This document shows, one piece after another, positions 19,297-29,892 of a stretch of DNA of 64,000 bases. The stretch lies in the NCBI RefSeq assembly GCF_002777745.1, contig NZ_MEIO01000055.1:248001-312000 (forward strand), given 5' to 3'. The position numbers and the translations under genes were made by a program. Source of the stretch: Snodgrassella alvi. Its GTDB lineage: Bacteria > Pseudomonadota > Gammaproteobacteria > Burkholderiales > Neisseriaceae. The notes beneath the pieces are model-generated. The model was not told the origin of the DNA, did not search any database, and worked only from the letters and a program-made list of their open reading frames with translations. Numbering within the stretch: the first letter of the stretch is position 1; each line of letters begins with the position of its first letter.

Positions 19297-20097
19297 TCAA
19301 CTTGAGCTTCCCCATGCAGCCAGAAATTCCTGCCAGTGTGGTGCCTGTTGTCCGTTCAGATAAGCTTTCAGGCAACGGATTTCCTGCTCGTACTCATCCG
19401 CATTCAGAAATCCACGCAACAGATTAAAGCGCAGATACATTAAATAAGTATTGGCCGCATCGGTTTCACAATAATGCCGAATCTGCGCCAGCTCTCCTTG
19501 CTGATAAGCCATCCATACCTTACTACCATCCATGCCCAGCTTACCCGGAAAACCACACAACTTTGCCATGTCATCCAGTGGCACACAGGCACGTGCCTGA
19601 TATAAAGATAATAAATCCATCAAATCACAATGGCGCGCATGATAGCGGCTGATATAATTATTCCATTTAAAATCGCGGCTGTCGCCAAAATCTCCCTCCC
19701 CCATATCCCAGTAACGCGCAGCACTGATACCATAAATCAGGGCACGATAATGCAATACCGGTAAATCAAAACCACCGCCATTCCAGCTTACCAGCTGTGG
19801 CGTATGAGTTTCTATCAACTCAAAAAAACGCGCAATCAGTGTTTCTTCACTGTCCTCAGGTGTCCCGATACTACCAATATGGATCTTATCCGCACCCCAG
19901 CGCATACAGCATGATATGGCCACCACCTGCTGCAAATGCAGCTGCATAAAATCATTACCACCAGTTTTAGCACGTCGCTGCTGCAAGGCAAATTCCACCA
20001 CCTCAGCATCACTTACTTCTGCCGGCAAATGATTGAGCACACGAATACCGGCTACGTCTGGAACAGTTTCAATATCGAAAGCCAAAATCGGAGTCAT
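19297..20097 (-). CDS. Predicted 3'-5' exonuclease (PolB-like DEDD fold)
   Basis: A 266-residue RNase H-fold exonuclease. Exo I is LAFDIETVPD (residues 5-14) with the metal-binding D-x-E. Exo II is LVSWNGGGFDLPVL, and a late QIRHYCETDAANTYLMYLR gives the Exo III Tyr/Asp region. This matches the stand-alone PolB-like 3'-5' exonuclease family (PF10108) that is widespread in proteobacteria. Its biological substrate is unknown. Genes of this type act in the cytoplasm on DNA or RNA ends. It is followed by tyrA on the same strand. Confidence 0.85.
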   Translation of the reverse strand: MTPILAFDIETVPDVAGIRVLNHLPAEVSDAEVVEFALQQRRAKTGGNDFMQLHLQQVVAISCCMRWGADKIHIGSIGTPEDSEETLIARFFELIETHTPQLVSWNGGGFDLPVLHYRALIYGISAARYWDMGEGDFGDSRDFKWNNYISRYHARHCDLMDLLSLYQARACVPLDDMAKLCGFPGKLGMDGSKVWMAYQQGELAQIRHYCETDAANTYLMYLRFNLLRGFLNADEYEQEIRCLKAYLNGQQAPHWQEFLAAWGSSS

Positions 20098-20433
20098 GGC
20101 ATGTATTCACATTAGTTAACAAACGAGTATTGTGGCATGAAGCCAGCACCCACGCCAACCGTTTCACAAGCAAAACACCATTACACACACATCACAATTG
20201 CTTTATACTTAAAGAACTAATCAATATACCGCATTTAAAAAGCAGACAATATATACTAAGGATACAATACAGCTATGGCGATAACAGATTTCAACCCGTC
20301 TAGTTTCAGAACTGTTTAGCAGCAAAATAGCGACATTTTCCACACAATAACTTTCATGCTATCGACAGCTTATGCATAATAGCAGCATATAATTTCAAAC
20401 TATTCATTAACTAAGAGTAAAAAACATTTCAAT
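20098..20433. promoter_or_regulatory. Divergent intergenic region, exonuclease / dsbC
   Basis: A 336-bp AT-rich gap between divergent start codons must carry promoters for both genes. I cannot single out a convincing -35/-10 pair and see no coding potential. Confidence 0.4.
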
Positions 20434-21288
20434 ATGAAAAAATCCTTCTTATGGCAATGGCTTGCCCCCCTGCTCGCCATACCTTTTATCGCATCCTGCA
20501 ACGGCACTCCTGTACAAAATACCGGCTCCGCTGCCAGTGCTGCCTCTGGCATTAACGCATCTGCGGCCAGTAACACAGCCACTGAAATCAGTCAGGCTGT
20601 CGATGCAGCTACCAGTAAAAAAGTTAGCGAAAATCTGACTAAGAAAATGCAGAAAGCATTCACACTCAAAGGTGCAGAATTAAACATACAGAGTGTTTAT
20701 ACCACCCCGTTTAAAGGCATTTATGAAGTTGTAATTACCGGTAATCAGATTATCTATACCGATGAAAATGCTGATTACATCATACTGGGCAACCTGCTTG
20801 ATCTGCAACACCATAAAAACCTGACCGAACAGCGTTTAAGTGACTTGTCCAAAGTAGACTTTGACAAACTGCCATTGGATAAAGCCATCAAAGAAGTTCG
20901 CGGTAACGGACAGCACATCATGGCTGTATTTTCTGATCCTGATTGCCCGTTCTGTAAAAAGCTTGAAGAAGAAATCGCCCAGATTGATAACGTTACAGTC
21001 TATACTTTCCTGATGCCCGTACCCGAACTGCACCCGAAAGCACAGAATAAATCAGTACAGATATGGTGTCAGAAAGATCGCACCACAGCCTGGACTGCCT
21101 GGATGCGTCATAACAAAGAACCCGCTAGCGTAGCCAATTGTAACAATCCGGTTGCTGAAACCATGAAACTGGGTGACAAATTGGGCTTTACTGGTACCCC
21201 TACCATAATATTTCCGAATGGTAAGACCATTTCCGGCCTGATGCGTAAAAACGACTTAGAGCAGGAACTGAACAAAAACCAAAAATAA
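20434..21288 (+). CDS. dsbC: DsbC-type thiol:disulfide isomerase, predicted lipoprotein
   Basis: A 284-residue protein with a lipoprotein-type signal (residues 1-22, IASC lipobox with Cys22) and a low-complexity Ser/Ala linker (31-60). After these come the DsbC dimerisation domain (about 80-125, IYEVVITGNQIIYTDENADYIILG) and a thioredoxin fold with the active site DPDCPFCKK (Cys171/Cys174) and cis-proline TGTPTIIF. It shuffles wrong disulfides in periplasmic proteins. The lipid anchor differs from the soluble E. coli DsbC and suggests membrane tethering, as for several neisserial Dsb proteins. The gene is monocistronic with its own terminator. Confidence 0.92.
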   Translation: MKKSFLWQWLAPLLAIPFIASCNGTPVQNTGSAASAASGINASAASNTATEISQAVDAATSKKVSENLTKKMQKAFTLKGAELNIQSVYTTPFKGIYEVVITGNQIIYTDENADYIILGNLLDLQHHKNLTEQRLSDLSKVDFDKLPLDKAIKEVRGNGQHIMAVFSDPDCPFCKKLEEEIAQIDNVTVYTFLMPVPELHPKAQNKSVQIWCQKDRTTAWTAWMRHNKEPASVANCNNPVAETMKLGDKLGFTGTPTIIFPNGKTISGLMRKNDLEQELNKNQK

Positions 21289-21302
21289 CCAGCATTCATA
21301 GC

Positions 21303-21331
21303 AAAAAGCAGCCAGTTATGGCTGCTTTTTT
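21303..21331 (+). terminator. Terminator of dsbC
   Basis: AAAAAGCAGCC - AGTTAT - GGCTGCTTTTTT starts 15 nt after the dsbC stop. Confidence 0.9.
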
Positions 21332-21504
21332 ATTCTGCTCACAATGCAGTAATTACTTTCAGTAATAGCATTTATCGAAACCTGCACCAACAACTTCACT
21401 CACATCATTCGCACATATTTTCAACAATCATTGCCGCGATAACAGTTGTCACAATATCCTTCAGAAATTATTATTAATCATTTTAAAAACTCAGCACAAT
21501 AGCC

Positions 21505-21852
21505 ATGTATAGCGTTCAGCGTGTTTACACTTACCAACACCAGCAACCGGCCGTATTAATTGACCGTCTGTGGCCACGTGGTATCAGCAAAGCCAGATTA
21601 AACGGTGTGGAATGGATGAAGACCGTTGCGCCTTCCAGCCAGCTACGGCAATGGCTGCATCAAAGTCCGGCCAGTCGCTACAGCGAATTCTGCCAGCTCT
21701 ATCAGCAAGAACTGTATCAGCCACAACAGCAGCAGGCATTACAAACACTGCAACAACAGCATCAGCAGCACCAACAATTATGGCTACTAACCGCAGCTAA
21801 AGACATTACACACAGCCACATACCTATATTACTGGCGCAATTACAGACATAA
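21505..21852 (+). CDS. DUF488 family protein
   Basis: A 115-residue DUF488 protein. The conserved LIDRLWPRGISKARL near residue 20, WMKTVAPSSQLRQWLHQ, and a C-terminal LWLLTAAKDITHSH are characteristic (other members read L-W-P-R-G and T-L-L-Y-x-A-x-D). Function is unknown. Structures of relatives show a compact alpha/beta fold. The C-terminal half is extremely Gln-rich from CAA/CAG runs (residues 66-92), more than usual for the family, and may be an expanding low-complexity tract. The gene stands alone, with about 170 bp before it. Confidence 0.85.
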   Translation: MYSVQRVYTYQHQQPAVLIDRLWPRGISKARLNGVEWMKTVAPSSQLRQWLHQSPASRYSEFCQLYQQELYQPQQQQALQTLQQQHQQHQQLWLLTAAKDITHSHIPILLAQLQT

Positions 21853-21997
21853 AGCAAAAATTTATACCGTTCTTCCCACTCCGCAAAAATCCGGCTACAA
21901 CTGCTTGATAAAGTATGTCTGACAACATCATCCAGAAAAACACATCTCAGTTTACATTTCTGCCAAATGCACACATATTTCAACCCGTCAGGCAAAC

Positions 21998-22031
21998 AAA
22001 AGCGCCCTGAAACAATATTTCAGGGCGCTTA
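21998..22031. terminator. Convergent terminator between DUF488 gene and accD
   Basis: The stem AGCGCCCTGAAA / TTTCAGGGCGCT with a 5-nt loop lies between convergent genes. The minus strand continues TTTTGTTT, so it mainly serves accD. Confidence 0.82.
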
Positions 22032-22065
22032 TAGTTAATCATTCAGTTCAGCAGACAAATACTCA

Positions 22066-22938
22066 TCAGGCTGCATCGGCACTGGCTTGCGAGCGTAGCA
22101 AACCAATTAAGCGCACAATGCGTTCCTTCAATTCACGCCTGTCGACAATTTGATCAACTGCCCCTTTATCCAGCAAAAATTCCGCACGCTGGAAACCTTC
22201 AGGCAACGTCTCACGTACAGTCTGCTCAATTACCCGTGGACCAGCAAAACCAATCAACGCATTCGGTTCAGCCAGCACCAAATCACCAATAAAGGCAAAG
22301 CTGGCAGATACCCCACCCATAGTTGGATTTGTTAATACTGAAATAAACGGCAATGATTTATCTGCAAGCAGATGTAATGCAGCACAGGTTTTAGCCATCT
22401 GCATCAGAGAATTCAGACCTTCCTGCATGCGTGCACCACCAGAGGCAGCCACACAAATAAAAGCACAGTTATGTTTCACCGCCTCACGCACACCACGGAC
22501 AAAGCGTTCACCTACAACCGACCCCATCGAACCACCGATAAAGTTGAATTCAAACGCAGCTACAACCACCGGCATACCATTCATGGTGCCACGTACCACC
22601 ACCAGCGCATCATCTTCCTGTGTTAGTTTACGTGCTGCACTCAAACGGTCAGTATATTTCTTACTGTCACGAAATTTCAGAATATCAATCGGCTTAATAT
22701 CAGCACTGATTTCATACTGTTTAGTCTCATCCAGCATCATCTGGATACGTTCACGTGCCGAAACCGGATTATGATGTCCGCACTTCGGACACACTTCCAT
22801 GTTTTTCTTCAAATCCGTGGCATATAAAGTTGCCGCACAAGACGGACATTTCTGCCACAACCCCTCAGGGATACCTGCAGATTTAGCCACAGGATCTTTT
22901 TTAATCTTGGGTGGTAGGATTTTATCTAACCAACTCAT
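22066..22938 (-). CDS. accD: Acetyl-CoA carboxylase carboxyltransferase subunit beta
   Basis: A 290-residue beta subunit of the carboxyltransferase that makes malonyl-CoA for fatty-acid synthesis. The N-terminal four-cysteine zinc ribbon is CPSCAATLY...CPKCGHH (residues about 32-55), and the crotonase-like core shows [19 protein letters not shown] and [13 protein letters not shown] use the ATG at 22938 ([12 protein letters not shown]), the conserved AccD start, rather than 22983. It lies 70 nt after trpA in the ancestral trpA-accD order. Length is normal. Confidence 0.96.
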   Translation of the reverse strand: MSWLDKILPPKIKKDPVAKSAGIPEGLWQKCPSCAATLYATDLKKNMEVCPKCGHHNPVSARERIQMMLDETKQYEISADIKPIDILKFRDSKKYTDRLSAARKLTQEDDALVVVRGTMNGMPVVVAAFEFNFIGGSMGSVVGERFVRGVREAVKHNCAFICVAASGGARMQEGLNSLMQMAKTCAALHLLADKSLPFISVLTNPTMGGVSASFAFIGDLVLAEPNALIGFAGPRVIEQTVRETLPEGFQRAEFLLDKGAVDQIVDRRELKERIVRLIGLLRSQASADAA

Positions 22939-23007
22939 TTTTTCATTCCCGGTTATTGCCAGCAACCCGTAACAGGCTGCCATGCAGAATTAGGACTTCT
23001 ACGCAGA

Positions 23008-23793
23008 TTATTCCAGAGCCTGCCTGAGCTCAGAAACCACAGGTGCCAGAGCTTCAGCCTCACAGCCGGCATGCTCAGCTATCGTCTGCACAAAGCGGCT
23101 GCCAACGATTACCGCATCTGCTATCGCCCCGATACAACGGGCACTGTCAGCATCACGAATGCCAAAACCTACACCAACAGGCACCTGAATAAACTGGCGC
23201 AAATGATCAATTTTACGCGAAACTTCAGCCGTATCCAACTGTGATGAACCAGTTACACCCTTGAGAGACACATAATAAACAAAACCACTGGCCTTGCTGC
23301 CAATCAGCTTAATCCGCTCATCAGTTGTGGTTGGTGCAATCAGAAAAATACAGTCTAGCCCATTTGTCTGCAACTGGGCATATAAATCATCAATCGCCTC
23401 TGCCGGACAGTCCACCGTCAGCACCCCATCCACACCAGATTGTGCAGCAGCCTGTGCAAAGCGCTCATAGCCCATACGATAAACCGGATTCAGATAACCC
23501 ATAAGTACCACAGGCGTAGTCTGATTCTCCCGCCTGAATTGAGCCACCACCTGCAATACATCTGCCAGAGACACATTCTGGCGCAAAGCACGTTCAGCTG
23601 CAGCCTGAATAACCGGACCATCCGCCATCGGGTCAGAAAAAGGCACGCCCAGCTCAATAATATCCGTACCATTGGCTACCAGCGTCTGCATCAGTTGTAA
23701 TGTTGTTGCCAGATCCGGATCACCACATGTGACATAAGAAACCAGAGCAGTACGACCATGCAACTGCTCAAATGTCTGTTGAATTCTACTCAT
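23008..23793 (-). CDS. trpA: Tryptophan synthase alpha chain
   Basis: A 261-residue TIM barrel that cleaves indole-3-glycerol phosphate and passes indole to TrpB. Catalytic Glu is in IELGVPFSDPMADGPVIQ together with the catalytic Asp, and the phosphate-binding GVGFGI and IVGSRF loops are intact. It is unusual that trpB does not directly precede it: three genes (MFS, ACT, UPF0210) lie between them. It is followed by accD. Confidence 0.96.
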   Translation of the reverse strand: MSRIQQTFEQLHGRTALVSYVTCGDPDLATTLQLMQTLVANGTDIIELGVPFSDPMADGPVIQAAAERALRQNVSLADVLQVVAQFRRENQTTPVVLMGYLNPVYRMGYERFAQAAAQSGVDGVLTVDCPAEAIDDLYAQLQTNGLDCIFLIAPTTTDERIKLIGSKASGFVYYVSLKGVTGSSQLDTAEVSRKIDHLRQFIQVPVGVGFGIRDADSARCIGAIADAVIVGSRFVQTIAEHAGCEAEALAPVVSELRQALE

Positions 23794-23954
23794 TTCCGTT
23801 CTCTATTCATTCCCGCATACAGCAGTGACATGTCAGTACCAGACAGACACCAACTACCGCCTCTCCTTACGACCAGACGCATAGTATCTGCCTGCAACAC
23901 TACCAGTGCTGATTCTCATAGTCTGCATCATAACATGCAGAGCCGGTACAACCC

Positions 23955-25316
23955 TTAATTTTTCATTGCCTGTACCGGCGCAGGCACACGCCCGCCACGA
24001 TTGATGAATACCTCGCAAGAACCAGATTTCACTGGCATAACCGGAGCACGGCCAAGCAGTCCTCCAAACTCAACATAATCGCCCACATCCTTACCGGTAA
24101 CCGGAATAACCCGCACTGCCGTAGTTTTACTGTTAATCAGCCCAATAGCCGCTTCATCAGCAATAATACCAGCCAGCGTACTGGCCGGCGTGTCTCCCGG
24201 CACAGCAATCATATCCAGCCCTACCGAACACACAGCAGTCATCGCTTCCAGCTTATCCAGCGTCAACACACCGGCTTCTACCGCAGCTATCATACCTTCA
24301 TCTTCCGATACCGGAATAAACGCGCCACTCAACCCTCCCACAGCACTGGAAGCCATCATGCCACCTTTTTTCACCGCATCGTTCAGCAATGCCAGCGCCG
24401 CAGTTGTCCCGTGGGTTCCGCAGACACTCAATCCCATCGCCTCCAGAATCCGAGCAACACTGTCACCCACAGCAGGTGTCGGCGCCAGAGACAAATCCAG
24501 AATCCCAAAAGGAATACCCAGCATCTTACTGGCTTCATGCCCAATCAGTTCACCCACACGCGTAATCTTGAAAGCAGTTTTCTTCACCAGCTCGGCAACT
24601 TCAGTCAAAGACAGCCCTTGCGTATTCTGCAACGCAGCACACACCACACCCGGTCCTGATACCCCGACATTAATCACACAATCCGCCTCACCTGCACCAT
24701 GAAAAGCACCGGCCATAAACGGATTATCTTCTACAGCATTACAAAACACCACCAGCTTGGCACAACCAAAGCCTTCCGGCGTTATCGCTGCCGTCTGCCG
24801 GATAGTTTCACCCATCAGCCGAACTGCATCCATATTGATACCGGCACGGGTAGAACCAATATTCACCGAACTGCATACCACATCAGTACAGGCCATAGCC
24901 TCAGGAATCGAACGAATCAGCACCTCATCCGCAGCACTCATACCCTTGTGTACCAGCGCAGAAAAACCACCGATAAACGAAATACCAATAGCTTTTGCAG
25001 CCTTATCCAGCGTCTGCGCAATCGAGACATAAGAATCTGCCCCAGTAGCCGCACCAATCTGAGCAATCGGAGTTACCGCAATGCGCTGATTCACAATCGG
25101 TACACCATATCTCGCAGACAACTCAGTAGCCGTCTGCACAAGATTCTTACCAACCCGAGTAATCTTAGCAAAAATCTTCTCATTCAAACGGTTAATATCC
25201 GTATCAATACAGTCATGCAAATCAATGCCAATAGTTATCGTACGTACATCGAAATGCTGGTCAGAGACCATATGTATAGTCTCCAGAATTTCATTATTCT
25301 GAATAGAAAACGACAT
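23955..25316 (-). CDS. UPF0210/PFL family protein (DUF711)
   Basis: A 453-residue cytoplasmic protein of the DUF711/UPF0210 family, of unknown biochemical function. Conserved stretches are [69 protein letters not shown]-type glycine motifs and the C-terminal [16 protein letters not shown]. Family crystal structures resemble glycyl-radical enzyme folds without a known active site. The ATG at 25316 follows GGAG and is preferred over an in-frame TTG at 25322. It is preceded by an ACT-domain gene at 9 nt, the standard pairing for this family. Confidence 0.88.
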   Translation of the reverse strand: MSFSIQNNEILETIHMVSDQHFDVRTITIGIDLHDCIDTDINRLNEKIFAKITRVGKNLVQTATELSARYGVPIVNQRIAVTPIAQIGAATGADSYVSIAQTLDKAAKAIGISFIGGFSALVHKGMSAADEVLIRSIPEAMACTDVVCSSVNIGSTRAGINMDAVRLMGETIRQTAAITPEGFGCAKLVVFCNAVEDNPFMAGAFHGAGEADCVINVGVSGPGVVCAALQNTQGLSLTEVAELVKKTAFKITRVGELIGHEASKMLGIPFGILDLSLAPTPAVGDSVARILEAMGLSVCGTHGTTAALALLNDAVKKGGMMASSAVGGLSGAFIPVSEDEGMIAAVEAGVLTLDKLEAMTAVCSVGLDMIAVPGDTPASTLAGIIADEAAIGLINSKTTAVRVIPVTGKDVGDYVEFGGLLGRAPVMPVKSGSCEVFINRGGRVPAPVQAMKN

Positions 25317-25325
25317 CAACAACTC

Positions 25326-25601
25326 CTAAATCCGGTGCATAGCATTAAACAAAGCCTCATCCTGCACACGAATGTGCAAACCTCGTTTTTCGCCCTCACT
25401 ATCCAGCAACTCACAAAACTGTAAACGCGGCAAAGTGCATCGTTCAGTATCCAACAAAATAATCATAGTGAAATAATCATCCATTAACTGCTGGCTGATA
25501 TTCATAATACTAACCTGATGTTCTGCCAGCAGCGTGGCCACCTCAGCAACAATACCAATACGATCTTTACCAATCACTGTCATCACAGCACGATTAGACA
25601 T
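25326..25601 (-). CDS. ACT-domain protein (UPF0237)
   Basis: A 91-residue single ACT domain of the GcvR/UPF0237 type, with the opening MSNRAVMTVIGKDRIGIVAEVATLLAE and ISQQLMDDYFTMIILLD. Such stand-alone ACT proteins bind small amino-acid-like ligands. Invariably coupled with the UPF0210 gene that follows 9 nt later, it probably regulates that protein. Nothing in the sequence shows the ligand. Confidence 0.9.
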   Translation of the reverse strand: MSNRAVMTVIGKDRIGIVAEVATLLAEHQVSIMNISQQLMDDYFTMIILLDTERCTLPRLQFCELLDSEGEKRGLHIRVQDEALFNAMHRI

Positions 25602-25689
25602 AAAACAATCCTATTCACAATAACAATTACAAACCAGAGCAGGCCATACAAACCACTTGTCCGGTTCACACCAAACCGACCATACACAC

Positions 25690-26868
25690 CTAAGACATAT
25701 GTTCACATTTAAACACCAGCGCACACAGCAAAATCAGCAGCGCAATCACACCACCCAACAGCGCCACCCCATTCCAGCCATAATGTGCATAAGCCATAGC
25801 AGAAGCAAGTGAACCGAGTACCCCGCCAATAAAATACATACTCATATAGCCAGAAGCAATCCGGCCTTTCAGCGCTGGATCTGAACGATAAATCAGCGAC
25901 TGATTACAGATATGCAAAGCCTGAATAGCAAAATCCAGCAATATCACACCACCAATCAGCGCCCATAAATGCGTTCCGCCTGCATACAGCAACGCCCAGC
26001 TAAATAGAAACAACAGCGCACAAACCACCGTCATCCCATAAGTACGGCCTTTATCGGCTGCCCAGCCACCCACATTCGAACCAAATATTCCCAGTGCACC
26101 AAATAAACCAAACAGACCAATCGTACTTAAACTGAAATAATAAGGAGCATGACTCAGCAACAGCGTCAGCGGTGTCCACAACACCGAAAACAGGCAGAAA
26201 TCTAGCGCTCCCAACACACCACGCTGACGCAATAACGGCGTACACCATAACAACGACCACACCGATACCAGCGTCTGCCAGTAACCCAGCGCACTGCGCT
26301 CACGCTGCACATAAGGCAATTTCAACTGCAAAATCAAAGTCATCAGCACAAGCATTGCCGCACCCAGCACATAGACCATGCGCCAGCCCCACCAGTGAGC
26401 AACCAGACCGGAAAAAGTACGTGACAGCAAAATACCAAGTAAAAGCCCGCTCATCAGCGTACCAATCACCCGCCCGCGTTGTTCCGGTGCAGTCAGACTA
26501 GCAGCCAGCGGCATCAGAATCTGCGCCACCGTACAAAAAGCCCCTACCAGCAGCAGGCCAGCAACAAACAGCCATAAGCTTGGTGCCAGCGCAATCAGCA
26601 GTGCACTGACACTTACCACCGCATACAGCGACACAATCAGCTTTTTGTTATCCAGCAAATCGCCCAGCGGCACCAGAAAAATCAGCCCGAGCGCATAAGC
26701 CAACTGCGTCAGCGTAATCAGCATCCCGCTGCTGGCAACATCCAGACCAAAATAGCGTGCCATTACCTCAATCAGCGGAAATACAAAATAATTACTGGCC
26801 ACTGCCAGACCGATGGCCAGAGCCATCAGAAAAATCTGCACAGAAGACAGCTTAATACTCTTACTCAT
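25690..26868 (-). CDS. MFS transporter, DHA1 type
   Basis: A 392-residue, 12-helix major facilitator. The loop 2-3 motif appears as LVPLGDLLDNKKLIV, and loop 8-9 as VGGWAADKGRTYGMTVV. The closest style is the YgaY/YnfM-like sugar/drug exporter branch of uncharacterised inner-membrane carriers. Its substrate is unknown. It stands between trpB and the ACT/UPF0210 pair, so it interrupts trpBA. Export of an aromatic compound is possible but untested. Intergenic distances of 55 and 88 nt suggest cotranscription. Confidence 0.78.
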   Translation of the reverse strand: MSKSIKLSSVQIFLMALAIGLAVASNYFVFPLIEVMARYFGLDVASSGMLITLTQLAYALGLIFLVPLGDLLDNKKLIVSLYAVVSVSALLIALAPSLWLFVAGLLLVGAFCTVAQILMPLAASLTAPEQRGRVIGTLMSGLLLGILLSRTFSGLVAHWWGWRMVYVLGAAMLVLMTLILQLKLPYVQRERSALGYWQTLVSVWSLLWCTPLLRQRGVLGALDFCLFSVLWTPLTLLLSHAPYYFSLSTIGLFGLFGALGIFGSNVGGWAADKGRTYGMTVVCALLFLFSWALLYAGGTHLWALIGGVILLDFAIQALHICNQSLIYRSDPALKGRIASGYMSMYFIGGVLGSLASAMAYAHYGWNGVALLGGVIALLILLCALVFKCEHMS

Positions 26869-26923
26869 AAACCCAACAAATACCTACTATCCGATCTCAC
26901 TAACGCGCAGTAGCTCAAGTAAA

Positions 26924-28126
26924 TCACAGACTGATTCCGTCCAGCCGGGCAACCGTATTGATATCCTTATCACCGCGGCCAGACAGATTAACCAGAATTA
27001 CCTCATCCCGACTCATTTTCGGCGCATTGGCTACTGCCCAAGCCAGCGCATGGCTGGATTCCAAAGCCGGAATAATACCCTCCTGATGGCACAGCAAATG
27101 AAAAGCCTCCATCGCTGCTTCATCACCCATTGCCTCATACTGTACCCGACCAATATCATGCAGCAAGCTGTGCTCTGGACCGATACCCGGATAATCCAGA
27201 CCGGCAGACACAGAATGAGTAGAAACCACCTGCCCATATTCATCCTGCATCAGATAACTGCGAAAACCATGCAATACGCCCATCGGACTATTCGAACTAA
27301 TAGGAGCCGCATGCTGCTGACCTGACAAACCTAAACCACCAGCCTCAACCCCAACCAAACGAGTTTCAGGCACATTAATATAAGGATAAAACAAACCTAT
27401 GGCATTTGAACCGCCGCCGACACAGGCCACAGCCACATCGGGCTGCCGGCCAATAGCTTCCTGCATCTGCGCTTTCGCCTCATTGCCAATAACACATTGA
27501 AAATCGCGCACCATCTCCGGGTATGGCATCGGGCCCGCCGACGTACCAATAATATAATAAGTATCATCTACCCGCGCCACCCACTCACGCAAAGCTTCAT
27601 TCATAGCGTCTTTCAGAGTACACGAACCAGAATCCACCCCTACTACCTGCGCACCCAGCAGCTTCATCCGGTATACATTCGGTGCCTGACGCCGGATATC
27701 TTCCGTGCCCATAAACACCGTGCATTCCATACCAAAACGCGCCGCTACCGTAGCCGAAGCCACACCATGCTGCCCGGCACCAGTTTCAGCAATCACCCGC
27801 TTTTTACCCATCCGCTGCGCCAGCAAAGCCTGACCAATCGTATTATTAATCTTATGTGCACCAGTATGATTCAAATCTTCCCGCTTCAGATAAACCTGTG
27901 CCCCACCCAAATAGGCAGACAGGCGACGGGCATGGTAAACCGGGCTGGGACGACCCACATAATATTTTAAATCCTCATGGTACTGCGCCCAGAACGCCGG
28001 ATCAGCCTTCGCTGCATAATAAGCCTGCTTCAATTCAGTTAAAGCCGTAATCAGCGTTTCCGACACAAACAGCCCACCATGCTCACCAAAAAAACCCTGT
28101 TCATCTGGATAGTGATAATTTTCCAT
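26924..28126 (-). CDS. trpB: Tryptophan synthase beta chain
   Basis: A 400-residue PLP enzyme that condenses indole with serine. The PLP lysine lies in [20 protein letters not shown] (about residue 90). The phosphate-binding [10 protein letters not shown] and the C-terminal [11 protein letters not shown] motifs are intact, as is [10 protein letters not shown] at the N-terminus. It is a canonical TrpB1. The genes downstream on the strand are MFS, ACT and UPF0210, and then trpA, so the beta and alpha genes are separated by about 3.1 kb. Confidence 0.97.
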   Translation of the reverse strand: MENYHYPDEQGFFGEHGGLFVSETLITALTELKQAYYAAKADPAFWAQYHEDLKYYVGRPSPVYHARRLSAYLGGAQVYLKREDLNHTGAHKINNTIGQALLAQRMGKKRVIAETGAGQHGVASATVAARFGMECTVFMGTEDIRRQAPNVYRMKLLGAQVVGVDSGSCTLKDAMNEALREWVARVDDTYYIIGTSAGPMPYPEMVRDFQCVIGNEAKAQMQEAIGRQPDVAVACVGGGSNAIGLFYPYINVPETRLVGVEAGGLGLSGQQHAAPISSNSPMGVLHGFRSYLMQDEYGQVVSTHSVSAGLDYPGIGPEHSLLHDIGRVQYEAMGDEAAMEAFHLLCHQEGIIPALESSHALAWAVANAPKMSRDEVILVNLSGRGDKDINTVARLDGISL

Positions 28127-28416
28127 ATTTCATTCCATTGAGCAACAATTTACCCGCAAAGTAAAACTATTCAGCCATATTAACATTTTTTAAATTCATT
28201 ATCCTGTTATCCATACTCAAGCCAGAATAAATAAAACCATTTCACCCGGCCAAATAACAACAAAATCCCAGTTACCGCCAACCTGACAGTTGACTGACAA
28301 CGGGGATTTACCCATATCTGCTTCAAGTACACGAATAATTCAGATTAGCAACAGTTGAAACAATATTTATCCAGTCTGAATACACGCACTATAACAAACA
28401 TGCATAATTAAAAAAA

Positions 28417-29631
28417 TTAGTTACTGGTTTTGCGATATCTGATACCCAAATCTCTGGCCAGCGTTTTGGCCAGATCATCCATCTTCTTAGCTTTGGTATT
28501 GCCATATATTGAAAAATACTCAAACAACAAAATTTTTTGTCTTTCTTTTGTTGCAGTTAAAACCAGATTAACCGACCTGCCCGTTAAAATATTACCTTTC
28601 TTAATAGTCGTCAGCATACTATCGGATGATAAACAATAACGAGTTTCACCTTTGATAGCATTGCTGATAGTTATGTTTTTTTCTGCTCTGTTAAGAATAA
28701 TATATTTTGCTACTCTGCCTTGGCTTTGATTACATCGATACCAATGAAAAAGAAATAATAGCGAAAATACCAGAATAATCAAAATAATAATTAAATCTCC
28801 ACTAGAATTATGGTTTCCGAAATAACCCCATGCACTAAGGGTTACGCAACCTAATCCCCAGAAAATATAATTTTCTTTATCACTCTTTAATACTTTATCA
28901 GTAATTCTATATTTTAAAAAAGGATAGACAGGCCACTCAATAATATTCTTGTTATGCTTCAAATCATTATTAATTGTATTAAAAATCTCTTTAGCATTAC
29001 AGTCAAAATATCGAATACCTAAATCTTTTGCTAATAACGCCGCTACAGCATTCATCTCCCGTAAGTCTTTTGAATAATAGCCCCCTTGATATTCCAATAA
29101 AAGAATATGTTTATTTCGTTCTGGTATGGATAAAAACAGATTGATTGTCCCAGAATATCCATAAACCAGAGCCTTTAAAGCATATAAATTCCAGTTGCTT
29201 CGCAGCTGATATTGTTCTTTATGTCCATTGATAGTGACTATCGTCAGCAATTTCCGATACCGATCCAGAACAACATATTGTGCTAGCTTAATTGACATGC
29301 TTCTAGTATTTAACAATACAAAACATATAAGAAACCCAGAGCTAATAATAACAAGCCAACAAGAAATCCAATCTGTAGCAGTCAACCCACTTTCTGTAAT
29401 CTTTTTCAGAGACATAAGTAAAAAAAGCCAACAACCAGTACTCAATATCATACACAAACATAATAGATACCTAATATCCCGATCATCCTTTTTTCCTTTC
29501 AGTTTAGGATATACTGGCCATTGTAAAATTGATTTATCATTTTTCAGCGCCTCCCGAATCTGTTTAAGAATCTGTCGCGAATTTAACCTTTGTCGTTTCT
29601 GCCCTATCTTTACATTACTCCAATCCACCAA
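28417..29631 (-). CDS. Orphan membrane protein with two tandem copies of one domain
   Basis: A 404-residue protein I cannot assign to a family. It is an internal duplication. The halves (about 18-208 and 213-404) share ILQWPVYPKLK / IIEWPVYPFLK, then two hydrophobic helices, then AQYVVLDRYRKLLTI / AKYIILNRAEKNITI, then NLFLSIPERNKHILLLEY / NLVLTATKERQKILLFEY, ending LLAKDLGIRYFD / TLARDLGIRYRK. Predicted topology is four transmembrane helices, two per unit. A single-unit relative lies at 30417-31025 and a dead relative between them. The region is AT-richer than its neighbours, suggesting acquired or fast-evolving DNA. Confidence 0.75.
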   Translation of the reverse strand: MVDWSNVKIGQKRQRLNSRQILKQIREALKNDKSILQWPVYPKLKGKKDDRDIRYLLCLCMILSTGCWLFLLMSLKKITESGLTATDWISCWLVIISSGFLICFVLLNTRSMSIKLAQYVVLDRYRKLLTIVTINGHKEQYQLRSNWNLYALKALVYGYSGTINLFLSIPERNKHILLLEYQGGYYSKDLREMNAVAALLAKDLGIRYFDCNAKEIFNTINNDLKHNKNIIEWPVYPFLKYRITDKVLKSDKENYIFWGLGCVTLSAWGYFGNHNSSGDLIIILIILVFSLLFLFHWYRCNQSQGRVAKYIILNRAEKNITISNAIKGETRYCLSSDSMLTTIKKGNILTGRSVNLVLTATKERQKILLFEYFSIYGNTKAKKMDDLAKTLARDLGIRYRKTSN

Positions 29632-29892
29632 TAAATTCCCTTTAACTGGTATTAAAACTAATTAATTTAAACAATTGAATTTCTGTATCAAAGCAATCTA
29701 ACTATTATTCGCCTTTAAACAACACCCTAATAACATATGCAGTTAAGATTATTAAAATCTTCTAATTTTAACCGTAATAACATCTTCCACAATTCAAGAG
29801 AACACTAGAATTTGAATATTTCCATAAAATAAAGACATAAATTACTTATATTATTTATATAAAACTATTGTTGCAACAGCACAAGTAGCTTA

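Noticed and set aside
24190-25424. Plus-strand frames of 170 and 241 codons
   Set aside because: Both are shadows of the UPF0210 and ACT genes on the other strand; composition is not protein-like.
26813-27970. Plus-strand frames opposite trpB and the MFS gene
   Set aside because: They are shadows of strongly supported minus-strand genes.
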